Assembly: GCA_947624695.1 (NCBI GenBank)
Contig: CANQLN010000013.1
Coordinates: 1 to 15,067, forward strand
DNA: 15,067 nt
Direction of reading: 5' to 3'
DNA from: an uncultured Bacilli bacterium
GTDB taxonomy: Bacteria > Bacillota_I > Bacilli_A > RF39 > UBA660
Shown: positions 7,576 through 14,948 of the stretch, in pieces
Numbering within the stretch: position 1 is the stretch's first letter
Layout: the number at the start of each line of letters is the position of its first letter
Notes under the pieces: model-generated
Databases searched by the model: none
The model's input: the letters and a program-made list of their open reading frames with translations, nothing else
What the model was told of the DNA's origin: nothing
Made by a program: the position numbers and the translations under genes

Positions 7576-7638
7576 TTTATGCTTAATTTTACTTTTTGGG
7601 TAAAAATTGTTACAATAAGTTTTAAGGAGATTTAAGTT

Positions 7639-8175
7639 ATGGAAGAATTATTAAATATTTTAGGAATTAAAAAAAATCGGGATGTTTTAAAAGGCAATTT
7701 AAAAATGCAGCAATTTTATAATTATATAAAAGAGACGGATGCAGATGTTTATGAGCATGGTTTTGATATAGATGGCAAAGCTTTTTTGCTTTTGCTAACT
7801 TATATTAATTCTTTTAAAACATTATTAGGCATTTTAAAGCGCAGTAATGATTTACTTGGTATTAATTATAATCCCAAACAGATGGCTTTGTTTTATAATT
7901 TATATGATTATAATCTTTTAAGTTACAACGAGGATAATGAATTTTTGATTGATGAAGAGTATCTTAGTTATGCATCAGTTTGGTGGACCGAAAATAAGTT
8001 ATTAAAGGAAGAGAAGCTTCTTTATATTTGTAGTGATAAATTAATGTTAAGATCTTCTAAAGCTTATGGTGATGTGCCAAGTTATTTAGTAAACATTAGG
8101 ACTTTAAAAATGGCGAAGGAAAAAAATTTACTTAAAGAGGCCATTATGAAGATTACTAAAGACTTAGAAAAATAA
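7639..8175 (+). CDS. Hypothetical cytoplasmic protein, 178 residues
   Basis: Not recognised. The translation has no signal peptide or membrane helix and looks mostly helical, with leucine- and tyrosine-rich stretches. Examples are residues 49-68, which are hydrophobic but interrupted by polar residues, and a YNLYDYNLLSY segment at 86-96. A Trp pair (115-116) precedes a charged LLKEEKLLYI stretch, and the C-terminus is lysine-rich and helical. The start ATG 7639 is supported by AAGGAG (7624-7629) 9 nt upstream. The gene diverges from the MacB-like ABC gene and converges on the histidine kinase gene. Its TAA (8173-8175) directly abuts the TAA of the kinase on the other strand (8178-8176), leaving no intergenic base and no obvious terminator. 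It could be linked to either envelope transport system by position only. Confidence 0.8.
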   Translation: MEELLNILGIKKNRDVLKGNLKMQQFYNYIKETDADVYEHGFDIDGKAFLLLLTYINSFKTLLGILKRSNDLLGINYNPKQMALFYNLYDYNLLSYNEDNEFLIDEEYLSYASVWWTENKLLKEEKLLYICSDKLMLRSSKAYGDVPSYLVNIRTLKMAKEKNLLKEAIMKITKDLEK

Positions 8176-9378
8176 TTACTGGAAATATTTGATGATAAAG
8201 GTTGTGCCTTTAGGTGTTGTTTTTACATTTATAAGGCCATTATCATTTTCAATGATTACTTTAGCTAAAGAAAGACCAATACCGATGCTTTCAAAAGATG
8301 ATGTTTGGCCATGATAAAATCTTTTAAAAATATTTTGCAAATCTTCTTTAGCAATGCCACTACCATAGTCTTTAATGGTAAGCAAAATATAAGCATTATT
8401 TTGTTCAAAGAATATATCAATTTTACTATTGATACTTGAGTGTTCCACCGAGTTTTTAATTATATTAGTGATAGCTTCAACTTGCCAGTTAAAATCGCAA
8501 GTTATTTTTATGTCATCTTGGCCGGTGATGTTTAGTTTAATGTTTTTTAAGTCGCATAAGGTAGATAAATTTTTAGAAGCTTTTTTGATGATGTTTCTAA
8601 GGCTATTTTCTTTTTTAGTAAAGATGATGGTATTAGAATCAAATTTGGATAATTTTAGTAATGATTGAACAAGAAAGTTTAAGTTTATTATATTTCTTTT
8701 GATGTCTCTTAGAAAATAGTTTTTAGTTTCGTCTGTCATATTTTGGTCTTCAATTAAATTATCGAGCATAATTAAAATGCTGGTTAAGGGAGTTTTTAAT
8801 TGATGAGATATATCTTCAAGGGATGTTTTTAAATTTAGTTTATCTTTTTGGGAATTTTCGGCATTTTCTTTTAACATGACAACGGTTTTATATAATTCAT
8901 TTTTTAATATTGAAAGTTCATCTTCAGAGTTAGAGTCTATTTTGAGGCTATAATTTTTTTTATTTAATTGTTCAATATATTTGGTTATTTCGTTAATGTT
9001 TTTGGCGGTTTTTTTTATATATGTTATAAATATGGTGATGATAATTACAATGCCTAATATTAATATTGATATATTAATAATTAAAAACTTAGGATACTTT
9101 TTTTGATTTATTATTTCAGCATTTAAATTGATACTATATTTTTTTAAAGTGCTTGATTCATCTTTACCATTACTATTTAAAATTTGTACAATTTCTTCTT
9201 CGGTTAGGTTGGGATATTCATCTTGAAGTTTATCAACAATTGCAAAAATTTGTTTGTTAAAGTTTTTCTTATATTCATGATATTCATAAATATTTATTAT
9301 TAAGAATATTACTAATAAACATATGGACGCTTCTAAAGCTTTAAATAAACATTTTTTAAGTTCAACTTTATTTTTCAT
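8176..9378 (-). CDS. Sensor histidine kinase of the ABC-linked two-component system
   Basis: 400-residue membrane kinase. Helix 1 is at about 14-30, an extracellular sensor loop of about 66 residues at 31-97, and helix 2 at about 98-120. A HAMP-like linker runs to about 170. The dimerisation/phosphoacceptor domain has SHQLKTPLTS with His192. The ATPase domain has the N box (NIIKNS, Asn309), the G1 box DYGSGI (337-342), the F box FKRF (350-354) and the G2 box GIGLSL (366-371). All catalytic residues are present. The sensor loop is longer than the roughly 25-residue loop of BceS-type 'intramembrane' kinases, so direct ligand sensing is possible. Its start overlaps the end of the response regulator gene by 11 nt, which suggests translational coupling. 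The partner is the adjacent response regulator; the likely targets are the two ABC genes upstream in the same operon. Confidence 0.93.
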   Translation of the reverse strand: MKNKVELKKCLFKALEASICLLVIFLIINIYEYHEYKKNFNKQIFAIVDKLQDEYPNLTEEEIVQILNSNGKDESSTLKKYSINLNAEIINQKKYPKFLIINISILILGIVIIITIFITYIKKTAKNINEITKYIEQLNKKNYSLKIDSNSEDELSILKNELYKTVVMLKENAENSQKDKLNLKTSLEDISHQLKTPLTSILIMLDNLIEDQNMTDETKNYFLRDIKRNIINLNFLVQSLLKLSKFDSNTIIFTKKENSLRNIIKKASKNLSTLCDLKNIKLNITGQDDIKITCDFNWQVEAITNIIKNSVEHSSINSKIDIFFEQNNAYILLTIKDYGSGIAKEDLQNIFKRFYHGQTSSFESIGIGLSLAKVIIENDNGLINVKTTPKGTTFIIKYFQ

Positions 9379-10021
9379 CGATTATATACCCTATTCCTTT
9401 GATTGTTTTGATTATATCCGTTTTGATTTTAGCTCTGATTCTTTTTAGATAAACGGTGATAGTGTGATCATCAACGTCATTACCGGTCCATTCCCATATT
9501 TTATCAAGTATGATGGTTCTGTTTACTACTTTGCCATAATTATTAAATAGAAGGGTTATTATTTTTAGTTCTAGGGGCGTTAAATTTATTTGTTTGTCGT
9601 TTTTGGTTAATATGGCTTTGTCTAAATTAAAGGCTATGTCTTTTATTTTAATAATGCTTTTCTTTTCTTTACGATTTAAAACTTTATTTACTCTTGCTAG
9701 AAGTTCTTTAATGCTAAAGGGTTTGGTTATATAATCTTCGGCCCCAATATCTAAGCCTTTAACAATGTCATCTTCTTCGTCTTTAGCAGTTAAGAATATG
9801 GTGGGGATATTTAATTTGTTGATGATGTTTGTATATAAATTAAAGCCACTACCATCAGGCAAGGATATATCTAATATGACTAAGTCTACTTCGTTATTAT
9901 CTAAGTATTTTTTGGCGTCTTTTATGGTTGTTTTCGAAGTTAGCAAAAGGTTATTTTTTTTAAAAGAATAGGTAAGGCCTTTAATGATTGAAATGTTATC
10001 TTCAACTAGTAAAATATGCAT
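9368..10021 (-). CDS. OmpR/PhoB-family response regulator
   Basis: 217 residues. The receiver domain has the acidic pair Glu7/Asp8, phosphoacceptor Asp51 in VILDISLPDG, the switch Thr78 and Lys100 in ITKPF. The C-terminal winged-helix DNA-binding domain (about 122-217) shows LTPLELKIITLL and the recognition region DDHTITVYLKRIRAKI, followed by the wing IKTIKGIGYII. It receives phosphate from the kinase encoded next and should bind DNA direct repeats as a dimer. AGGAGGAAT (10034-10026) precedes the ATG closely. It lies 32 nt after the permease gene with no terminator between, so it is part of the ABC operon. A GTAAC direct repeat upstream of the operon (13356-13371) is a plausible binding site, which would make the operon autoregulated. 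Confidence 0.95.
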   Translation of the reverse strand: MHILLVEDNISIIKGLTYSFKKNNLLLTSKTTIKDAKKYLDNNEVDLVILDISLPDGSGFNLYTNIINKLNIPTIFLTAKDEEDDIVKGLDIGAEDYITKPFSIKELLARVNKVLNRKEKKSIIKIKDIAFNLDKAILTKNDKQINLTPLELKIITLLFNNYGKVVNRTIILDKIWEWTGNDVDDHTITVYLKRIRAKIKTDIIKTIKGIGYIIDEK

Positions 10022-10053
10022 ATTATTCCTCCTAGTTAATTATACATCATTTA

Positions 10054-12648
10054 TTAAATATTTTCATTACGAATGGTTTCAATGGTATTTTGTTTATTTA
10101 TTTTATTCATGGAGTATTTCATTATTAAGGAGATGAGAATAAATACGGCTAGGACTACGATAATAATTGCTAAAAATGGTAGTTTATAAGTTAGACCACT
10201 ATCTTCTTGTAAAAAGTGGTAGATCATATAGGATAATAAAATACCGATTGGAATGCCGATAACAAGGGCTTTTAGCCCCATAAAGAATGTTTCAAGGCTA
10301 ATCATGTGGTTGAATTCTTTAGTTGTCATGCCAATTGATTTTAGCATGGCAAATTCTTGTTTTCTAAGTTCCATATTAGTGGTTATGGTATTAAAGATGT
10401 TAGTCACGCCAATTAAGATGATAACAATTATAAAGCCATATAGGAAGATGCCTATTAGGGTAAAAAGGTTGTTCATTATTTTGACATTTTCTTCCATATT
10501 ATTTAAATTATAATCTTCATTTTTTAATAACGCATCGATATCATCTTGTAATTTACTAGCATTACTACTTTGATAAATAATTTCTAAATGTTTATCTTCG
10601 GTTGTTAATTTTTGGTATAATTCTTCGTTTACAACGATGTATATTTGACTATTATTTTTAAGACCAAATGGGGCTTTATTAGTTATGGCTCCAATATTTA
10701 AGTTTAAGGCTTTTTCATTATCTAGTGTACCTATTAATGGATCATTTAAATTATAATTTGTAATACGCATGGTTTTGTATTCAATTTTGTTTTCTGCTTT
10801 TTGACGACCAATTTTTTGATAGTCCATTAAAATAGCCTGATCTTTTATTTGTTCATAGTCAATGTTTAATGAACTTACATAAGTTTTATATTGTTCATCA
10901 TTAAGAGCATAGATATTTAAGTATTGAGTAGTAGTTGTAGGATTTAATTTTAGAAAGTCGATATATTCTTGGTTTAGCTGGCGATTTTGGAGTTCAACGC
11001 CTATTTTTCTTAATATTGTGTAGTTATCGATATTTTCTAATTTGGTGGTTGCAATAAATTTATTAATATTATTTGCATTAATATTATTAGATTCTAACTC
11101 CATATTATATTCGGCTAGTTTTAATTCGTTTTCAACAGATGTAAAGGCCATGCTCATAAAGCTTGATAAGGCAATGAAAACAAATATTGATACGACAAGA
11201 GAAATAACAGTAGTCCGGTATTTTTTCTTGTTTCGTTTTAAGTTTTTATAAGATATTTCCCCACCTATTTTAAATATTTTTTTAACAAATTTAGGAGTTT
11301 TAATTTTTTTAGAGTTTATATTGGCACTGTTTTTGATGGAATTTATCGGCAAGATTTTGGAGGCTTTTTTGGCACTTTTACGAGATGAAAAGTAAATGGT
11401 TATGATGCCTAAGATAATGGCAATAATAATAGATACTAGCGAAAAAGAAAATTTTAGGTTTAAACCGATGGCGAGGCTATCTTTTAGGAAAATGTTACTG
11501 ATGATAATTAATATGTAAGAGGCTAAAAAACCAAATATTATGCCTAAAAAAATGCCAATGGTTCCTAATATAGCAGCTTCATAAAAAACATTTTTTTTGA
11601 TTTGTTTTTTGGTGGCTCCAATGCTTCTTAGCATGCCATATTGTTTTATTTTTTCGGTAATAGAAATGTCAAAGCTATTTTTTATGCAGAATATGGATGT
11701 TAATATTATTATTAATAGGACAATTATTACTACGATACCAAGTTCTTCAATGCTACTTGCTTTTAAGGGATTTGTTTCTAATCTAATTAAATAGTCATTC
11801 ATACCAATTTGATATTTTTCTTTAGGTTTTTCTTCGTTAATGTATTTAAGAGTTTCTTCATGGGTTGCATCACCCACATAATATTTAGCAAAAAGATCTT
11901 CATTTACATTTAAAATGCCTGCCGTAGTTTGATAAGCATTTTGGATATTTTTGTGATTATATCTAACAAAGACATCAACATTTTCAGTTAATTCTTTTTC
12001 ATTTACAAGTGTAATAAAGGTATAACCTGGGGCTGAGTAATTTTCGATAGTAGATGCCGGTCTTTCAATGATGCCTACTATTTTATAGGTTTTAGGGTTC
12101 GTGTTTATGATGGTTTCATTATTTAGATAAGGGTTATTTTGCGATAAAATGACATTATCTTCCATGTTAATTCTCTGACCTACATCTAATGTTATTTCAC
12201 TATTTAATTTTAGTTCTAAGCGGCCATTAGTTTTAAGATGGGTGGGAACGAGTATTTCATTATCGTTTTCTGGTAATCTTCCTTCTACTAATCTTATGGA
12301 TAGATTTTGTAAGGCATCATTTGTGAAGCCTTTTAGATAAGCATAAGGTTTAGATTTATTTTGGGAATTAATTTTGGCATAGCCAATGTTTTTGGTTAAG
12401 ATTATATTTTCAATTTCCCGGTTATTTTGAAAAATGAATAAGTCTTTAGATGGAACATCATAAAAGGCAACATGAAAATTACCTTTTTCATAGGTTTCAA
12501 AACTAATTAAAGACTTTATCATACTGGAATATATTGATGTAACAGCTGTTATTAGGGCGATGGAAAGAGTAATACCGATGATGGTTACTATGGTTCTTTT
12601 TTTGTTTAGTTTTAAATTTTTGATAGTTAATTTGTTAAGTAAGTTCAT
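10054..12648 (-). CDS. ABC transporter permease with two FtsX domains
   Basis: 864-residue membrane protein with eight predicted helices in a duplicated 1+3+1+3 pattern. Helix 1 is at about 20-40, then an extracellular domain (about 41-300), three helices at about 303-323, 358-388 and 401-421, one helix at about 479-500, a second extracellular domain (about 505-725), and three final helices at about 730-750, 780-805 and 824-845. The FtsX coupling segments are visible twice: EKIKQYGMLRSIGATKKQ and ELRKQEFAMLKSIGM. This layout belongs to the LolC/MacB-like class that acts on lipids, lipoproteins or membrane-active peptides. It differs from the 10-helix BceB permeases that detoxify peptide antibiotics. 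The GAGGT ribosome binding site lies within the last codons of the ATPase gene and the gap is 2 nt, so expression is coupled. The substrate cannot be read from the sequence. Confidence 0.92.
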   Translation of the reverse strand: MNLLNKLTIKNLKLNKKRTIVTIIGITLSIALITAVTSIYSSMIKSLISFETYEKGNFHVAFYDVPSKDLFIFQNNREIENIILTKNIGYAKINSQNKSKPYAYLKGFTNDALQNLSIRLVEGRLPENDNEILVPTHLKTNGRLELKLNSEITLDVGQRINMEDNVILSQNNPYLNNETIINTNPKTYKIVGIIERPASTIENYSAPGYTFITLVNEKELTENVDVFVRYNHKNIQNAYQTTAGILNVNEDLFAKYYVGDATHEETLKYINEEKPKEKYQIGMNDYLIRLETNPLKASSIEELGIVVIIVLLIIILTSIFCIKNSFDISITEKIKQYGMLRSIGATKKQIKKNVFYEAAILGTIGIFLGIIFGFLASYILIIISNIFLKDSLAIGLNLKFSFSLVSIIIAIILGIITIYFSSRKSAKKASKILPINSIKNSANINSKKIKTPKFVKKIFKIGGEISYKNLKRNKKKYRTTVISLVVSIFVFIALSSFMSMAFTSVENELKLAEYNMELESNNINANNINKFIATTKLENIDNYTILRKIGVELQNRQLNQEYIDFLKLNPTTTTQYLNIYALNDEQYKTYVSSLNIDYEQIKDQAILMDYQKIGRQKAENKIEYKTMRITNYNLNDPLIGTLDNEKALNLNIGAITNKAPFGLKNNSQIYIVVNEELYQKLTTEDKHLEIIYQSSNASKLQDDIDALLKNEDYNLNNMEENVKIMNNLFTLIGIFLYGFIIVIILIGVTNIFNTITTNMELRKQEFAMLKSIGMTTKEFNHMISLETFFMGLKALVIGIPIGILLSYMIYHFLQEDSGLTYKLPFLAIIIVVLAVFILISLIMKYSMNKINKQNTIETIRNENI

Positions 12649-12650
12649 AG

Positions 12651-13316
12651 TTATACCTCGATTTTTCCATCTTCAATTTTGATTATGCGATCGGCAACTT
12701 TCGCTATTTCCATATTATGGGTAATCATGATAATTGTTTGGTTTAATTCTTTGTTTGATTTTTTTAATAAGGCAACAATTTCATCGCTGGTTTTGGAGTC
12801 TAAGTTACCAGTTGGTTCATCGGCTAGTATTAAGGCGGGGTTAGTTATTAAGGCTCTTCCAATACTGGTTCTTTGTTGTTGACCTCCTGATAATTCATTA
12901 GGCAAATGATGTTGACGATTTTTCAAACCTAATAATTGAAGTAAGTTATTTAATTGTTCTTTATCGATTTTCCGATTATCTAAAGATAAGGGTAAGGTTA
13001 TGTTTTCTTCTACGTTTAATATTGGTATTAAATTATAAAATTGATAAATTAAGCCAATTTGTCTTCTTCTAAAGATGGCTAATTTATCATCGTCAAAGTC
13101 ATATATGTTTTGATTATCAATAAATACTTTACCACTTGTTGGTTTATCAACTCCGCCTATTAAGTGTAAAAGGGTGGATTTGCCACTTCCTGATGCCCCA
13201 ACAATGGCTACAAATTCACCTTTATTAACGGTAAAGGAGACATTATCTAGGGCTGTTACTTTCGCTAGGCCACTGCCATAAATTTTTGTTAGATTTTGAA
13301 CTTTTAAAATTTCCAT
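12651..13316 (-). CDS. ABC transporter ATP-binding protein, LolD/MacB class
   Basis: 221-residue cytoplasmic ATPase, first gene of the operon. Walker A is GASGSGKST (40-48), Q-loop Gln92 in YQFYNL, signature LSGGQQQR (142-149), Walker B LILADEPTG (162-170), D-loop NLD (171-173) and H-loop His200. All residues needed for ATP hydrolysis are present, and the length is standard for the LolD/BceA/MacB class, which pairs with FtsX-type permeases. Its partner is the permease encoded 2 nt downstream. GAAAGGA lies upstream of the ATG at a suitable distance. Confidence 0.95.
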   Translation of the reverse strand: MEILKVQNLTKIYGSGLAKVTALDNVSFTVNKGEFVAIVGASGSGKSTLLHLIGGVDKPTSGKVFIDNQNIYDFDDDKLAIFRRRQIGLIYQFYNLIPILNVEENITLPLSLDNRKIDKEQLNNLLQLLGLKNRQHHLPNELSGGQQQRTSIGRALITNPALILADEPTGNLDSKTSDEIVALLKKSNKELNQTIIMITHNMEIAKVADRIIKIEDGKIEV

Positions 13317-13339
13317 ATTAAATTTTCCTTTCTGTTTTA

Positions 13340-13345
13340 ATTATA
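13340..13345 (-). promoter_or_regulatory. -10 element of the ABC-two-component operon
   Basis: TATAAT on the minus strand, 23 nt upstream of the ATPase start codon. The hexamer 17 nt upstream (ACTTAC) is a poor -35 match and is overlapped by the candidate regulator box, the pattern expected of an activator-dependent promoter. Confidence 0.55.
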
Positions 13346-13355
13346 TAATTTAAAT

Positions 13356-13371
13356 GTTACTAGTAAGTTAC
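13356..13371 (-). promoter_or_regulatory. Candidate response-regulator binding box (GTAAC direct repeat)
   Basis: The minus strand reads GTAAC-N6-GTAAC, an 11-bp period. With flanks, each half fits T-n-GTAAC-n-T. The box ends 10 bp upstream of the TATAAT at 13345-13340. OmpR/PhoB-family activators typically bind such 11-bp direct repeats in place of a -35 hexamer; the pho box is the known example. A 10-bp palindrome, TTACTAGTAA (13357-13366), overlaps it, so a different dimeric regulator is an alternative. Binding is inferred. Confidence 0.45.
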
Positions 13372-13421
13372 AAAATTTAAATTTTTGTTATATATTTATT
13401 ATTTTTATTCATACTAATTTT

Positions 13422-13427
13422 AGGTGA
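13422..13427 (+). promoter_or_regulatory. Ribosome binding site deciding the DUF421 start
   Basis: AGGTGA lies 5 nt before ATG 13433. The in-frame GTG at 13424 is part of this Shine-Dalgarno sequence and so is not the start. Confidence 0.6.
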
Positions 13428-13432
13428 GTTAT

Positions 13433-14107
13433 ATGACTATTGTTTTTCGAGCGATTGTGATGTTTATAAGTTTATTTATAATTGTAAAGATTATTGGAAA
13501 GAAGCAGATTAAAAATTTGACTTTGTATGATTATATTGTAAATATTACGATTGGCTCGATCGCGGCGGATAGTATTATAAGTTTGGATGTGCCTTTATAT
13601 GATGGGTTAATTGCTTTAGGTATTTTTGGTTTAATTAGTTATGTTTCATCTTTTTTGTCTTATCATAATCACAATATTGAAGAGATTATGGATGGACAGG
13701 CGATTACTTTATTTGAAAATGGTAATTTTAATTATCAGAATTTAGAGATGACAAAGTTAAGTGTGGCAAAGGTTTTGGAGTACTGCCGGTTAAAAGGTTG
13801 TTTTGACATTAATGAACTTTGTTTAGCTATTTTAGAGCCTTCGGGGGATATTTCGATTTTGCTAGAAGATAAGTATCAAGCTCTTACTAGTAATGATTTG
13901 AAAAGTGATTATTTAAAAAAACGGGTTAAGAAGTCTTTTAATTATTTAGTAATTGTAGATGGTGCCTTAAATATAGAGGAACTATTAAAAGCGAAAAAAA
14001 GCCAAAAGTGGCTTGATAAGTATTTAACGAAACAAAATATGACTATTACTGATATTGGTCTTTTAGTAATTGATCTAAATGATAAGGTAACAATTTTTAG
14101 GAAGTGA
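13433..14107 (+). CDS. DUF421 (YetF/YdfR-like) membrane protein
   Basis: 224 residues. Three hydrophobic segments lie near the N-terminus (about 3-21, 35-50 and 57-76) with the family-typical GKKQIKNLTLYDYIVNITIGSIAADS between and around the first two. A soluble cytoplasmic DUF421 domain follows. It shows LKGCFDINELCLAILEPSG (120-138), where Bacillus homologues have a similar RLKG...AILE.NG pattern, and a second repeat-like half with VDGALNIEEL and SQKWLDKYL. The Bacillus YetF-type proteins are linked to sporulation or stress and their biochemical role is not well known. The start is ATG 13433. The gene ends in TGA at 14105-14107, the only TGA stop among the complete genes here, and its last 11 nt overlap the convergent gene on the other strand. 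A weak promoter (TTGTTA at 13385-13390) may serve it. Confidence 0.88.
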   Translation: MTIVFRAIVMFISLFIIVKIIGKKQIKNLTLYDYIVNITIGSIAADSIISLDVPLYDGLIALGIFGLISYVSSFLSYHNHNIEEIMDGQAITLFENGNFNYQNLEMTKLSVAKVLEYCRLKGCFDINELCLAILEPSGDISILLEDKYQALTSNDLKSDYLKKRVKKSFNYLVIVDGALNIEELLKAKKSQKWLDKYLTKQNMTITDIGLLVIDLNDKVTIFRK

Positions 14108-14537
14108 TTATTTCACTGTTTATAAGTTTGATTAAAGCTTTTTTTCTTTTTTTGCCTCTTACGTCGTTAAAAAGTTCTAGTTCAACCATTTCCCAAATAG
14201 GAACCCAGCCGCCTATTAAAAATATTTCTTGCCAAACTTCATTTTTAATTTGAAAGGACATAAAGATGGCAAAGCTACCTAAAAGTAAGAATAATATTTG
14301 CAGGTGGTTATTTTTATTATGGGTATTTATTGCATTTTGGTATTCTTCTAAAAAGGCTTGTTTGAGCATTTTTTTATAGGGAATTTTACTTTGACATTTA
14401 TTGTTGATAACGATTTTTATTTTATCTAGTTGCTGGGCCTTTTTGATTAAATATTCTAGTAAGTCGCTAGATATTTTTGTTTCATCATATTTTTCGATGA
14501 TATCGGCTTCGTTTAAAAAGTCTATTTTGATTTCCAT
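14097..14537 (-). CDS. Hypothetical membrane protein, two TM helices
   Basis: 146 residues, family not recognised. A soluble N-terminal part (1-75) with acidic helices precedes a possible beta strand at IKIVIN (40-45). Two adjacent helices follow (about 79-96 and 104-121), joined by a very short loop with a Trp-rich second helix (WQEIF, GWVPIWEM), and a basic tail RGKKRKKAL (127-135). The pattern suggests a helical hairpin with both termini in the cytoplasm. The start is ATG 14537, 5 nt after AGGTGA (14548-14543); the GTG at 14546 belongs to that Shine-Dalgarno. A TATAAT lies just upstream, directly after the rplQ terminator, so the gene has its own promoter. Its 3' end overlaps the DUF421 gene convergently by 11 nt. 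Confidence 0.78.
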   Translation of the reverse strand: MEIKIDFLNEADIIEKYDETKISSDLLEYLIKKAQQLDKIKIVINNKCQSKIPYKKMLKQAFLEEYQNAINTHNKNNHLQILFLLLGSFAIFMSFQIKNEVWQEIFLIGGWVPIWEMVELELFNDVRGKKRKKALIKLINSEIITS

Positions 14538-14542
14538 ATTAG

Positions 14543-14548
14543 TCACCT
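14543..14548 (-). promoter_or_regulatory. Ribosome binding site deciding the start of the two-TM protein
   Basis: AGGTGA on the minus strand, 5 nt before ATG 14537; it overlaps the in-frame GTG at 14546 and so excludes that start. Confidence 0.6.
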
Positions 14549-14554
14549 ATTGTT

Positions 14555-14560
14555 ATTATA
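14555..14560 (-). promoter_or_regulatory. -10 element of the two-TM protein gene
   Basis: TATAAT on the minus strand, 17 nt upstream of the ATG and just after the rplQ terminator. The -35 position falls in the terminator U-tract and is a poor match. The leader would be short, only just containing the ribosome binding site. Confidence 0.45.
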
Positions 14561-14576
14561 CTATGATTAGGGCAAA

Positions 14577-14596
14577 GAAAAAAGCCTTAAAGGCTT
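14577..14596 (-). terminator. Intrinsic terminator ending the rpoA-rplQ operon
   Basis: On the minus strand, AAGCCT (14596-14591) pairs with AGGCTT (14587-14582) around a 3-nt loop, and TTTTCTTT follows. Two bases of the rplQ TAA stop codon lie in the first arm. This marks the end of the ribosomal alpha operon. Confidence 0.8.
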
Positions 14597-14936
14597 ATAC
14601 TAATTCTAATTTAACTTGAAGGGCATCGTCACCAATACGTTCTGTAAGTTTAATGATTCTTGTGTAACCACCATTACGGTTTTCGTAGGTTTTAGCAAGT
14701 TCATTAAAGATTTTTTCGACTGCTTTGGTGTCATTGTTTAAAAACGCTAAAGCTTTACGACGAGAAACTAAGGTTCCTTTTTTGCCATAAGTTATCATTT
14801 TTTCAACAAATTTACGAACTTCTTTGGCACGAGCTTCGGTTGTAATGACGCTGCCATTTTTAATAACCGTTTTTGTTAAACCAGCTAATATGCTACGGCG
14901 TTTACGACTTTCTCTTCCTAATTTACGATATGCCAT
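14595..14936 (-). CDS. rplQ: 50S ribosomal protein L17
   Basis: 113 residues, a compact bacterial L17. The N-terminus MAYRKLGRESRKRRSILAGL is the family hallmark, followed by TEARAKEVRKFVEKMITYGKKGTL, then AFLNND, and the C-terminal GGYTRIIKLTERIGDDA. L17 binds 23S rRNA in the large ribosomal subunit near the exit-tunnel side. The gene is 12 nt downstream of rpoA, and AAGGAGG overlaps the rpoA stop codon region. This is the usual last position of the alpha operon. A terminator follows at once, so the downstream genes are not co-transcribed with it. Confidence 0.98.
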   Translation of the reverse strand: MAYRKLGRESRKRRSILAGLTKTVIKNGSVITTEARAKEVRKFVEKMITYGKKGTLVSRRKALAFLNNDTKAVEKIFNELAKTYENRNGGYTRIIKLTERIGDDALQVKLELV

Positions 14937-14948
14937 AATTTTACCTCC

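Noticed and set aside
7981..7986. Possible Mycoplasma-type genetic code (TGA = Trp)
   Set aside because: Tryptophan is encoded by TGG, including this adjacent pair, and no complete gene needs an internal TGA to stay open.
8196..8212. TAAAGG/CCTTTA hairpin just after the hypothetical gene as a terminator
   Set aside because: The T-run behind it is interrupted (GGTGTTG) and it lies in the coding end of the kinase gene; too weak to call.
10054..13316. Calling the operon a BceAB-type bacitracin resistance module
   Set aside because: The permease has an eight-helix duplicated FtsX layout and the kinase a sensor loop of about 66 residues, unlike BceB and BceS; the substrate remains open.
13374..13385. 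AAATTTAAATTT palindrome between the divergent operon and DUF421
   Set aside because: Low-complexity A/T sequence expected by chance in such AT-rich DNA.
13424..13432. GTG start of the DUF421 gene, and likewise GTG 14546 of the two-TM gene
   Set aside because: In both cases the GTG is part of the AGGTGA Shine-Dalgarno that serves the ATG a few bases downstream.
14124..14153. Imperfect hairpin with long T-runs after DUF421 as its terminator
   Set aside because: The stem has a bulge and the T-runs are simply the complement of lysine codons in the basic tail of the opposing gene.
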